Shown: piece after piece, positions 11,151-21,247 of the stretch
Layout: each line of letters begins with the position of its first letter
How positions within the stretch are numbered: position 1 is the stretch's first letter
Assembly: GCF_048128805.1 (NCBI RefSeq)
Contig: NC_136000.1
Span: 8,996,854-9,060,853, forward strand
From: Centroberyx gerrardi
Lineage: Eukaryota > Chordata > Actinopteri > Beryciformes > Berycidae
Direction of reading: 5' to 3'
Length of the DNA stretch: 64,000 nt
Notes under the pieces: generated by a model
The model's database searches: none
The model's input: the letters and a program-made list of their open reading frames with translations, nothing else
Told to the model about the DNA's origin: nothing
Translations under genes and position numbers: made by a program

Positions 11151-11686
11151 TGTCACGGGTCAGGAAGGACTCAAGTGCAGAATTACAGGCAGGAGACTGG
11201 GGTAGAGTAAGAACAGCAACTTTACTTGGAGGATTAGGCAGCTCGTTATACAGTCCGCTCCAAAGGTCAAATCCAAAGGTCAGTCCAAACAGGCAAACGT
11301 ACAGAATCGTGAGGCAAAGAACTAAACCGAACTTGTAGGCAGAGATCATAACTGGCAGGAACAGACCTAAACAGGTGGGATACGTATCTGGTAAAACACA
11401 AATGACGATCTGGCAGAGAAGACAGGTATATATATTGCTGAGACTAATGAGGAAATTAGGAACAGGTGTGTGGTAAAACTGGCACGCAGGTAATTGGATA
11501 ACAAGATGATCAGGAGATGTGCAGGAAGTGCGGAGCAGGCAGGTTGGCGGCAAACAGGATGAACAGGTGACAGGTGGGCAGGAACTACAGGATCTGCACA
11601 GAGACAAACAGCACAGACAGACAAACACAAAAACACACAGAGGGAGCGACTAGGTTGAGCTGGAGGCTCTGGCAGAGTCCATGACA
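11151..11686 (-). mobile_element. Solo LTR, Ty3/Gypsy-like (fossil)
   Basis: 536 bp bounded by tgtca...tgaca, with near-matching 5-bp flanks (TCTAT/TCTGT). On the minus strand a TATATATA-type box lies mid-element, as expected for the promoter of an LTR. No internal coding region or second LTR is nearby, so it reads as a solo LTR inserted in the 3' part of the Penelope-like element. The Gypsy assignment rests on general resemblance only. Confidence 0.55.
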
Positions 11687-11691
11687 TCTGT

Positions 11692-12730
11692 AGGTGTATC
11701 CATCTTATCCAGGGCCCCTATCTTACGTACATGCGATTATCTTTCTAATCATTTTCATATGTCTTTATTTATTATTATATCCCTGTGTTGTTGAATGTAT
11801 CTTGGGTTCCTTGGGACTTCATTAACATGAATCTATGGATGGTACAACCCTGATTAGATTGGGCATTAACTGTTATTTCAGTGCTGGTACTTTAATATCA
11901 TGTATTGCAGTTAACATAGGCTCTTTCCAGACTGAAAACCAGCATCGGTGACTTCAGGCCTACTCAAATAACTCCCAATATTGTCACTGTGTGTTAGGTT
12001 GACTGTCTGTGTTAGAGTGCTAGAGAAGATTGACGCCATCCGATTTATTGAGCTGTCCACTGTATGTGTTCAAAGAGAAATGGATGTTAAATGAAAAAGA
12101 AAAGGCCTATAGAAATAAGTAGATGTGGAGAAAAGAGGATGAAATGAAAAGGACTGGGATCCTAAAAAGTGAAGAATAGTAGTAAAACCTCGAAAGGAGG
12201 AGAACCTGATAAAGAATTATCAGGATCAGTACAAATATTAAAGCTTTGCATATTATGTCAAAAAATGGGTTTTTTCCTCAACCGGGACATTTGACCTGAC
12301 CAGACTGAGCAATGTATATGACAAAACAAAATGCCTAAAGAATGCAGAAAAACAACTACAATCTCTGAAATGGTGGGAGGTTGAGGCAAAGCATCATCAA
12401 TTGAAATCTCAAACAGAATCATTGAAAACTCAGCTGACTAAACAAATGAACAATTGACTAAAGAAAAGAACAATATAAACAAAATAAACCATCCACTAAA
12501 ACACAACGCCAAAAGTCGACTGAAGAACAAAACAATAAACTAAAAAAAGGCTAAAAAGACCTCCAGAGGCAAACTAATTGGCTTTACACCAACAGGACTG
12601 TATCCTGTAAAAGAAGTGTAAGCAGCTACTAGTCAAACAGAATGCTCATCTGATGATGATATAGAAATGTTTATTGCAAGCAAAATTGTAAACTTGAAAT
12701 CTGAAGACATGTCAAAATCTGATCAAACCT
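11692..12730. other. Degraded repeat DNA, unassigned
   Basis: The first 400 bp may be the 3' part of the Penelope-like element. From about 12070 to 12720 the + strand is A-rich and in places translates to Lys/Glu/Gln-rich, coiled-coil-like sequence, but with no continuous frame and no motif I can name. It is probably an eroded mobile-element remnant. Confidence 0.35.
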
Positions 12731-12732
12731 CA

Positions 12733-13051
12733 AGTAATCAGTAATCTGTAACGGATAATGTTTTGAAAGGACCTCTCCAACCAAGGTGAAAACATAAAGG
12801 TAGATTCAACAGTGAAAACACTCCCGCTCTCTGCTACTTGCAATGCAACAATTTTATTTACTGTAACTTGAGGCAATTGAAAAAAGTTAAAACTATGGGA
12901 AAGTTCAAGGTTTACACCACTACTGAAAAGGAATATGTGGACCATACATGCAGGTGTTGAGGAGATGTTTTGGGTCCATGAAGTCTATGAACTAAAAAAT
13001 GGCAAATTTGATTTTTGGTGCTTTCAAGGCATGGTTGCAACTCACGTACCA
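12733..13051 (+). repeat. IFITM spacer block, duplicated (copy A)
   Basis: Nearly identical to 17393-17708: 'gtaatctgtaacggataatg', then 'gaaaaggaatatgtggacca' and 'ttttgggtccatgaagtcta'. It precedes a MITE and an exon-less IFITM unit in both places, so the two form one duplicated block of over 700 bp. Part of it recurs at 13620-13745 and 18390-18470. Confidence 0.8.
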
Positions 13052-13460
13052 CTTCCTGGTATTGGGTTGCAGCCCCTTTTGCACAATCCACATCTCAATT
13101 GTCTCAGTAACTTGTCTGCTTCTGTTGATCTACATCCCCTCCTTTGTGATCGCTATAGATTTATTAAGGGAAATCAATAAGGGATAATGGCTTTTACCTG
13201 GATTCACCTCATCAGTGCACTCCATAAAAAGAAGTGTCCCTAATATTTTGTACATTCAGTGTACAATGTTTCACTCTCAGTACACACTTCAGCACTGAAA
13301 TTTGAGTACCAAGGAAATGGAAAGTTAAGACCCAGGCCAAATGTTATTGCCACGCCTCCCAACTTTTTCTACTCGTCTGTGTGGCCCAATGCTGGCTCAT
13401 GCTGATTTCTGTTTAAAAAGAGGAACATTCAGTTTGATTATGCAATAAATGTCTTTCCTA
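13052..13460 (+). pseudogene. IFITM unit lacking coding exons (remnant A)
   Basis: The Tc1-like MITE right portion (13052-13263) is followed by the IFITM upstream region ('acaatgtttcactctcagta', 'cacgcctcccaactttttct'). That runs directly into the IFITM 3' UTR ('atgctgatttctgtttaaaa' and AATAAA at 13444). Both coding exons and the intron are missing, as by one deletion joining upstream DNA to the 3' UTR. It cannot encode IFITM protein. Confidence 0.75.
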
Positions 13461-14040
13461 ACCCTCTGTGTCTCTGATAGTTCAAGGGGAAAAACATGTA
13501 GATTGTGATTATAGACATTGCCATAATTTTGCACATCTTTTTATTAATTTATATTTCATCCTGATTCTAGGTAATGTAGGTAACACTAGTTCAAAACTAT
13601 AGTCTGATTACAATTTCAATCTGTTAATCAATAATCTGTAACAGATAATGTTTTGAAAGGACCTCTCCAACAGAGGTCAAAACATAACGGTAGACTCAAC
13701 AGTGAAAAAACTCCTGCACTCTGCTACTTGCAATGCAACAATTGTTAAATTCAGATTAAAAAAATAAAAGGTGTTGCGTAAGTGAGTTACTGCCCCTTAA
13801 TTCTGTCCCTCAAATCATTTTCCAAACCCCAATATATACTGATGGATATCGGCTCCTAAACTAGTTTGCGCTGTGATTCCAGCACCATTATCAGTTGCCT
13901 TTCTGGGTCACTGGATGTCACATCATTTGAGCGTACTTGTATCTCTGTCAGACAAACAAACAGATCACAGGGACTCTTGCAAGTGGCCTCCCTTCTGTTC
14001 CCATCGTTACTCATTCTTGACCAAACTGGATGCTCTTTTT

Positions 14041-14262
14041 TTTTTTAAGCTTCTATTGGTTTGTCTGTAAGGAAGACCTTTTGGAGGGACAATGTTCATA
14101 GACTTCATTAATTTTGCATGCTCATTCAGTTTTATTCACTTATATCTGTGATAGTTACCTCTACTGGTCAGTAGATGGCGCTGTCTCCTCTATGAATAAA
14201 ATCATGGATAGGTCAAAGCAGGTTGCCTTAGTTGGGTCTTCTTGATTTTTGTCTTTTGTGTG
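14041..14262 (+). repeat. Duplicated spacer block (copy B)
   Basis: Second copy of the 9251-9470 block, again upstream of the 'gaaatgttttgggtccatga' spacer. Here about 240 bp of extra DNA lies between the two parts. Confidence 0.75.
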
Positions 14263-14604
14263 TCATCAGCTTAGTCTAGATGCTGGGAATTAATGGGAAA
14301 TTGTTAAAGTACAGTTAGGTTGATACCATAAGCTGTTATATTGGTCAGCTTCACAGACAAAACAGGCAGTGAACTTGAAACTAGCACTAAGCTATTTTTC
14401 ACTTGCCCTGGATTCACCTTAAATTCTAGGAATGTGGTGATCGAAAAAAACGTTCAAACTATGGGAGAATTCAAGGGTCCCACCACTACTGAAAAGGAAT
14501 AAGTGGACGCTACATGCAGGTGTTGGGGAAATGTTTTGGGTCCATGAACTCTATGAAGAAAAAAATGGCAAATTTGATTTTTGGTGCTCTCAAGGCATCA
14601 GGTG

Positions 14605-14795
14605 CACCTGTCTCAATGATTTGCTGCTTAAAAATACTTCAGTAAGTTATCTGTTTCTCCTATCTACATCTCCTTGTGATTGCTATAGATTTATTAAGGG
14701 AAAGGAATAAGGGCTTTTACCTGGATTCACCTCATCAGTGCACTTCATGAAAAGCAGTGTCCCTAATATTTTGTGCATTCATATTGTGCAGTGTA
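14605..14795 (+). repeat. Tc1-like MITE, left-truncated, upstream of IFITM copy 4
   Basis: It matches the body and right end of the 1238-1490 MITE: 'tgattgctatagatttatta', 'ggcttttacctggattcacc', and the terminus 'cctaatattttgtgcattca' with a 10-bp variant before gtgta. Confidence 0.65.
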
Positions 14796-15001
14796 CAATA
14801 TTTCACTTTAATTTCACGCTTCAGCACTGAAATTCACTACACAGAGGATTTCTGTTGACACCATGCCCATTTCCTGCTAATGTTATCACCACACCTCAAC
14901 CTTCTCTACTTGCCTTGCTAAAAGTCAACGCACATCACTCCACTGGTGGCTGAAGACTGCGCACATCATTTTTTCACCTTATTTCTGGTCCCAAAGCTGA
15001 G
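14796..15001 (+). promoter_or_regulatory. Upstream region of IFITM copy 4 with an ISRE-like motif
   Basis: 'tatttcactttaatttcac' (about 14809-14827) reads on the minus strand as GTGAAATTAAAGTGAAA. It contains AAAGTGAAA, fitting the AANNGAAA core bound by interferon regulatory factors. This is the best ISRE-like site among the copies, about 175-190 bp before the ATG. Interferon control is known for IFITM genes; its use here is inference. Confidence 0.4.
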
Positions 15002-16867
15002 ATGGAGCCTCCAACATATCAGCATTCAGAGTTAGTTCCAATGAAGGACAGCAGACATGAGGGACAGCCTGCCGGCCCGTCGGTGGTTCAGTACACCACC
15101 GTGAGGGTCGACCGCACCGAGCCGATGCCCCGGGACCACATCATCTGGTCCCTCTGCTGCCTCCTTTACGCAAACCCCCTCTGCCTCGGGTTGGCCGCGT
15201 TCTGCTACTCAATCAAGGTAAGTTGTTTTCAGTATTCCTATGAGGACAGAAAACTTAATGTAGGCTATTTACTTTTTCTTTTTATTGAATTTTATTTAGT
15301 TTCTTATAATGTGTGTTTGAGAACCAGCATGCACCAGGCAGGTAGGGGAAAGCAGGGAAAGTTGTCACATGGGTCTCAGTGGCTTTATTTCTGAAATTAA
15401 ATTTAGAGCCAAACGTCCAGTTACACAAATGTTGACTTTCTTAATAAAAGGTTACCTATGTTGATTATAACAATTTTGATACCTGAAAGTAAATAATGAA
15501 AATTTTAGTGTTTTCTTTCTCATTTTTTCTTATAAAGGAATCAAAATAATTATATATTGTGACACTGTGAAATTGTTACAAGTTATCAAGTGGTATTTCA
15601 TCAGTAATAACTTTTGCTTCCAGTAAATTATTCAAAATGTAAAAATGACATTTTTAGAGAAGACCTTAAAGTGATGCTGAACTTTGGTAGTGTCTTGGGT
15701 TGTGTAGCTTCCTGGCCAAGACAATAACCACAAAATCGGCGATTCTGTTATTTGTTGCTCCGGGGCTCCGGTAGAGACGATTGGAGAATTGTTTTTTTTC
15801 TTTCTCTCCATTCACTGCCATTGTATGGCGAAACAGTTTTCAAAATCACACTTCCAGTACACAAATGCAAACAAATCAGGTTCTGACAAAATATATTACA
15901 AAAAAAACCACAGAATCATTCTGCTGAATATTTTTTAAGTGAATCGCTTTCTTTGTTTATTAAACCTTTCAGTTTGAACAAGTGTAACACTGAAATCTGG
16001 TCGGAAGAATTTGGTGTTACAATTGTTCAAGGTACTACCAAAGTTAAACATCACTTTAATCTAGCTTGAAAGATATATATATTGTATCTCAGTAGTAAGG
16101 CACTGCTGAGAAATACACCAATGAGTAAAAAGTTTGTCAACATGCCCTGGTCTCCCCTAGTTTTTTTTTTCTCTAACCAAAGAAAAGAGAGCCAGTTGAA
16201 AAAGTTTGTTTTCTGGGATAAACCTTCAAAATTGTGAATCTTTTGCCTGGACATTGGACTCTTTTGGTTGCCTGCATAAACCTGCTTCAGTGGCGTACTG
16301 TTGACGCTGTGGCTCTCTGGACAATCCCCCGCTTCGCTTTGGCTGCGCTGGCTCAAAACAAATGTCAACATGTCGGCGACCGTAAACCCAATCTCTAGGC
16401 TTCAAAATGGCCCTTCAGAAGTCGATGGGTGACGTCACACTCACTTCATCTTTTTTTTTACAGTGATGCGTTACATTTAAAAAAAACAAAAACAAAAAAA
16501 ACACCCCTACCAAAAATATTAAATGTAAAACTAAAGGTAAACTAAAACTATACCAAACCCACACTGAAACTTAACTAAAACCAAACAGAAATTGATACAA
16601 AATTTGAAAACTACATAAAAATAGAAACAAATGAAGAATCCCAAACTATAATAATCCTGCTCCCCCGGACTCTAATCTATGCTGCTGTGTTTCCAGGCTA
16701 GAGACAGGAAGGTGGCAGGAGACTTGGAGGGCGCCAGAAGGCACGGCTCCACCGCCCTCTGCCTCAACATCTTCGCCCTGATCCTGGTGGTCATCATGGT
16801 CATTCTTTTCTTCGTCTATTTTGGCAGAATCATCGTCTACTTGCATCGAATCATTCATTTTTCGTAG
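15002..16867 (+). CDS. IFITM-like protein, copy 4 (two exons)
   Basis: Exons 15002-15217 and 16697-16867 (AAG|GTAAGT ... TTTCCAG|GCT, phase 0), 128 residues. The N-terminal region is four residues longer than copies 1 and 3 (an insertion around GQPAGPS). The PRDHIIWSLCCLLYANPLCL segment, ARDRKVAGDLEGARRHGSTA and the second hydrophobic span (NIFALILVVIMVILFFVYF) are intact. The tail is GRIIVYLHRIIHFS. The 1.48-kb intron contains a MITE. The 3' UTR carries AATAAA at 17192. Full reading frame, canonical splice sites and an ISRE-like upstream motif make this a likely functional copy. Confidence 0.9.
15665..16059. mobile_element. MITE in IFITM copy 4 intron
   Basis: Termini 'ttaaagtgatgctgaacttt' and, reversed, 'ttaaagtgatgtttaacttt' form inverted repeats that continue into GGTAGT on both sides. 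A TTA/TAA target is possible, suggesting a PIF/Harbinger-type MITE. About 395 bp, non-coding. Confidence 0.6.
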
Positions 16868-17191
16868 TGTTGGCGCTGCCTCTTGCTGTAACATGCCTCT
16901 GTGTTGTTTGTAGTTGTCTACATTGCGCACAGCCAACTTTTTTGCTGATTTTATTTTTTTTCATACTATCCTTCAACCCAACATATTATGTTTTTTTATT
17001 GGTGGTTCAAAAATCTTCATTGCAATGCAAAGCCCTAACATTAAGACTGCCATGGTAGTTTATAATCCAGCTTTGATATATTCACCAGAGTTTGTAATTG
17101 AATCCAGGTGTCCTGCAGGTTGAGGCCTGTGTCTCGGCAGCTTGTCATGCTGATTTCTGTTTAAAAAGAGGAACATTCAGTTTGATTGTGC

Positions 17192-17197
17192 AATAAA
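17192..17197 (+). promoter_or_regulatory. Polyadenylation signal of IFITM copy 4
   Basis: AATAAA in 'gtgcaataaatgtc', 325 bp after the stop codon, conserved with copy 3. Confidence 0.6.
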
Positions 17198-17392
17198 TGT
17201 CTTCTTCCTAACCCTCTGTGTCTCTACTTTTAAGGGTAACACTTTTAAGGGTAACAGCATGTAGATTGTGATTATAGACAGGGGCATAATTTTGCACGTG
17301 TTGAATTTATATTTTATCCTGATTGTAGATAATGCTAACACTAGTTCAAAATTATAGTCTGATTACAATTTCAATCTGGTAATCAGTAATCT

Positions 17393-17708
17393 GTAACGGA
17401 TAATGTTTTGAAAGGACCTCTCCAACCAAGGTGAAAACATAAAGGTAGACTCAACAGTGAAAACACTCCCGCTCTCTGCTACTTGCAATGCAACAATTTT
17501 ATTTACTGTAACTTGAGGCAATTGAAAAAAGTTAAAACTATGGGTAATTCAAGGATTACACCACTACTGAAAAGGAATATGTGGACCATACATGCAGGTG
17601 TTGAGGAGATGTTTTGGGTCCATGAAGTCTATGAACTAAAAAATGGCAAATTTGATTTTTGGTGTTTTCAAGGCATGGTTGCAACTCATGTACCACCTGA
17701 CTCAATAA
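17393..17708 (+). repeat. IFITM spacer block, duplicated (copy B)
   Basis: Partner of 12733-13051. Similarity breaks at about 17700, where this copy has about 120 bp extra before its MITE. Confidence 0.8.
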
Positions 17709-17824
17709 GTTGCAGAGCATTAGCCAACATCTTGTGAACCTCTTATGGATAACTTTGAGAATCAATACATTAAGAAATGCATGCCCATTTATGTTCTCCA
17801 AATATCTATAATTCTGTGTAAAAC

Positions 17825-18250
17825 TACACTGATTGTACAAAATATTCGGGAAATCTTCCTGGTATTGGGTTGCAGCCCCTTTTGCACAATCCACATCTCA
17901 ATTGTCTCAAAGCTTAAAAATACTTAAGTAACTTGTCTGCTTCTGTTGATCTACATCCCCTCCTTTGTGATTGCTATAGATTTATTAAGGGAAATCAATA
18001 AGGGATAATGGCTTTTACCTGGATTCACCTCATCAGTGCACTCCATAAAAAGAAGTGTCCCTAATATTTTGTACATTCAGTGTACAATGTTTCACTCTCA
18101 GTACACACTTCAGCACTGAAATTTGAGTATCAAGGAAATGGAAAGTTAAGCCCCACATTTACTGGAAATGTTATTGCCACGCCTCCCAACTTTTTCTACT
18201 CGTCTGTGTGGCCCAAATTCAGTTTGATTATGCAATAAATGTCTTTCCTA
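17825..18250 (+). pseudogene. IFITM unit lacking coding exons (remnant B)
   Basis: A complete MITE (17825-18084) is followed by the IFITM upstream region and then 'aattcagtttgattatgcaa', the IFITM 3' UTR with AATAAA at 18234. The exons are gone, as in remnant A, but the 3' junction lies about 35 bp further into the UTR. It shares diagnostic variants with remnant A, so both probably descend from one deletion followed by duplication. Confidence 0.75.
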
Positions 18251-18479
18251 ACCCTCTGTATCTCTGATAGTTCAAGGGGAAAAACATTGCCATAATTTTG
18301 CACATCTTTTTATTAATTTATATTTCATCCTGATTCTAGGTAATGTATGTAACACTAGTTCAAAATTATAGTCTGATTACAATTTCAATCTGGTAATCAG
18401 TAATCTGTAACGGATAATGTTTTGAAAGGACCTCTCCAACCGAGGTGAGAACATTAAGGTAGAAACTGTGAAGCAGCAG

Positions 18480-19010
18480 ACACGCGGTTCCATCTGCAAA
18501 GGTGAACACTCCTCCACATTGCGTAGTGTCTCTTTATCATTAAGCTTCAATATACTGACTGAAAAGGGCTTCATCAGCACAGCTTGGGAAGCTTTGTGAG
18601 AGTTCTGAGATTATATTGTTTATATTGATTATATTGTATAATAAACTCAGAATTCTGAGAATAGTCAGAATTCTGACTTTATTCTTATAATTCAGAGATT
18701 TGTGCAGACTGGAACAGGAAGAATTATCACTCATTTGTTTAACCGCATGGTACAGGATGTGGGAAACGGGCTGCTCTAGTCTCACAGCATCAGTGACTAG
18801 GGTCTCTAGGTGGGGGTGGTGCCTTCGATTGACAGGTGCACAACAACACCAAAAAACACACGCCCACATTAAACAACGAATACTTTCACAGCCATCAAAT
18901 ACTGAATGCCCCAGTCAAATCATGAAATCACAACATCTAGTGGCAAACAGTAGACCGACACCTTAATATAAAAATTCGATAAAGCTGTTTAATTCATGTG
19001 TGGATGACTT
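18480..19010. other. Intergenic DNA, no gene seen
   Basis: Contains a short 'cagaattctga' imperfect palindrome cluster near 18645-18680 and otherwise unremarkable sequence. Confidence 0.4.
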
Positions 19011-19235
19011 TTTTATTTGACTTTTGTTATGTGATGTTTGACTTTTCATTATATGATGTGAATATTCATTATTTGATGGTTGGCATCTCATTATTCGACA
19101 TGTGTATTCATTACTTGATGGTTGGCTTTTCATTATTTGATGTGCATGTTCATTATTTGATGATGTGAGCATTCATTATTTATTGTGGTCCTTCGTTATT
19201 TGTCAATTGTATGTGTAAGTGTTTTTATCATTACA
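19010..19235 (+). repeat. Degenerate minisatellite (TTCATTATTTGATG-type)
   Basis: About nine imperfect units built around 'cattatttgatg' separated by variable 8-14 nt spacers. Confidence 0.65.
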
Positions 19236-20570
19236 TGTGATCATTAATTGTTGGATTGTGGCACAGAAACTGTTCCATAATAATCCATCTTTTGCCTGGA
19301 GATAGATATTGCCAGAGTGGGAAAAACATTTCCCATGATCTGATTTATATTAATAAAAGGAGCAAAAATATAATAAACTAACAGTAGGAAATAAAAACCC
19401 AGCATGTGTCATTTAGTCTCAATCTTTAATGCCTTTAATTGAGATGGTCATGTAATTTGATATATACCAGACAGACACACTTTTGGACACTGAGTGGGAA
19501 AATAGCCTTCAATTCTCAATGTCTTTTATGAGGAAATTTCTCACCCTGAAGCCATCTTGTTTGTCTAAGTGGTTAAGGGTAAGATTTGAGTTGGACCTGA
19601 AAAGGCATCAAAGGTCTGACAGGCAGAGCGTTCAGACCAAACCCTGGGACCCCTGCCTCGTGAAGCATACAGTGGCTGTGGTGAGTATCTGAAGGTTGAT
19701 TAATACAGGAACAGAAAATCAGATTTTGACTGCTTTTATAAAAATGAGGCCCCAGCCAAATCCAAAAATTGATGTTGAGATCAGTGGTTTACACTGATTT
19801 TGTCAGATTCTATAATCATGCTAGATCAAATTTTAACTCTTGATTATTCAAGGTATGAAAGCCATAGATGTGATTGTATTGATGATTGTATTGATTGATT
19901 GTATTAGATTCGATGAAATGACTACACAATACACTAAAATTCCTTGTACATTGTACTTGACAAATAAAGTCTCAGATTCTGAATGTACAAATTATTTGGG
20001 GCACTTACTCATTTCATGAAGTACACTGATGAGGTGAATCAAAGGTGAAAGCCATTATCCCTTATTGATTTCCCTATTAAATCTAGACCAATCACAAAGG
20101 AGGAGACGTAGATAAAGAGAAGCAGACATGTTACTGAAGGATTTTTAAACTTTGAGACAACTGAGATGTAGATTGTGCACTAAGGGCTTCAACTCAATAT
20201 CAGGAAGATGTCCCTTATATTTTCTGCATTCAGTGTAGAGTCAAAGTCAATTCAGTCAGTTTATAAATGAGTCCTCTCATCTTTTTCATTACTGTCTTTC
20301 TTACCATGGAAGAAATGTAAGATCTGGGGCACGAAGGGTTAAAAATTCTGCTGTTTATGTTTCTGTCTAGCCAACAGCCAAGTAAGAAGATAGAGAATAA
20401 ATCAACATTTTTGACACCGTTTAAAAAGACTGTTCAAATAAAATCTATTAACGCCTGCAGTCTCGTGCTGTTCTTGGTTAAAAAAGAGGGAGGCTCTTGG
20501 CCTCAGATTTTTTCTTGTGTCATATCCCAAATGAGATTTTGCATCTGTTGTTTAGCCCAGACCGCACCCC
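19236..20570. other. Spacer between the IFITM array and the collectins
   Basis: No recognised gene. Near 19945 'tacattgtacttgacaaata' looks like a short retroposon tail. An inverted Tc1-like MITE occupies 19980-20236, followed by collectin upstream sequence shared with copy 2 from about 20415. Confidence 0.45.
19980..20236 (-). mobile_element. Tc1-like MITE, inverted copy
   Basis: Reverse complement of the 1238-1490 family: it begins 'gaatgtacaaattatttggg' and ends 'tttctgcattcagtgta', with the conserved 'aagccattatcccttattga' inside. It marks the edge between the IFITM array and the collectins. Confidence 0.7.
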
Positions 20571-20663
20571 TTATAAATATGACTTGTAAGTATTTTCTCA
20601 ACCATTTTTTTTTGGAAGCGGCTAAGAAGAAGCACATCCAGCAGATCACTCACGGTTTATATA
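20571..20663 (+). promoter_or_regulatory. TATA box and non-coding first exon, collectin copy 1
   Basis: 'ccccttataaatatg' provides a TATA box at about 20571. Transcription would start near 20600. The conserved segment 'ggaagcggctaagaagaagc' to 'cacggtttata' ends at a canonical donor, GTGAGT, at 20664. Copy 2 has the same layout at 26072-26164, which supports a 5' UTR exon. The start site itself is inferred. Confidence 0.6.
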
Positions 20664-21247
20664 GTGAGTTCCTTTTATCATTACTTGTAACTAGTTGTAA
20701 TTTACAAATTTTGAATAACTTTATAATAGCTAAGTGTCTGATATCCATAAAGCTTAGGAATCAAATTTGTAGCTTGGAAATGAAATTGTTCTGCACCCAC
20801 TCATACTTGTGTGTGCTTAGAAGGCTGTTTTAGAGTTGTTTTGCATTTATGCAAATTATCTGTATCTTGTTTAATGGAAAATTCCAATCTGTTAAATTTA
20901 CTATACAAATACATCAAATTACTCAAGTGATTACTTTGTCTTTCTCAAGTTTGACTAAGAAAAGGCCTGCAAGTTGTGATATTAAAATCATCATTATAAT
21001 TTTACACACCTTGAATGGTTGTAGATTATGGTTAGATTATCAACAATGTTCATGTTGCTGTCTGTAAATTCCATAAATCAGATTACTTCAAGATTCCATC
21101 AAATTAGATTGCTGATTACAATGTTTAGCAGGTAATCAGTAATCTTTAACTGATTACATTGTCAAAGTAACTTTGTCTACGCTGGTGATGCCCTTACTAA
21201 TGTGTTCTAAAGTTAATTAAACTCCCTCTTTGCACTTCTGTCTCAAG

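Noticed and set aside
20357-20833. 158-residue open frame upstream of collectin copy 1
   Set aside because: It spans the TATA box and the non-coding exon; the matching region of copy 2 does not keep the frame, so it is not a gene.
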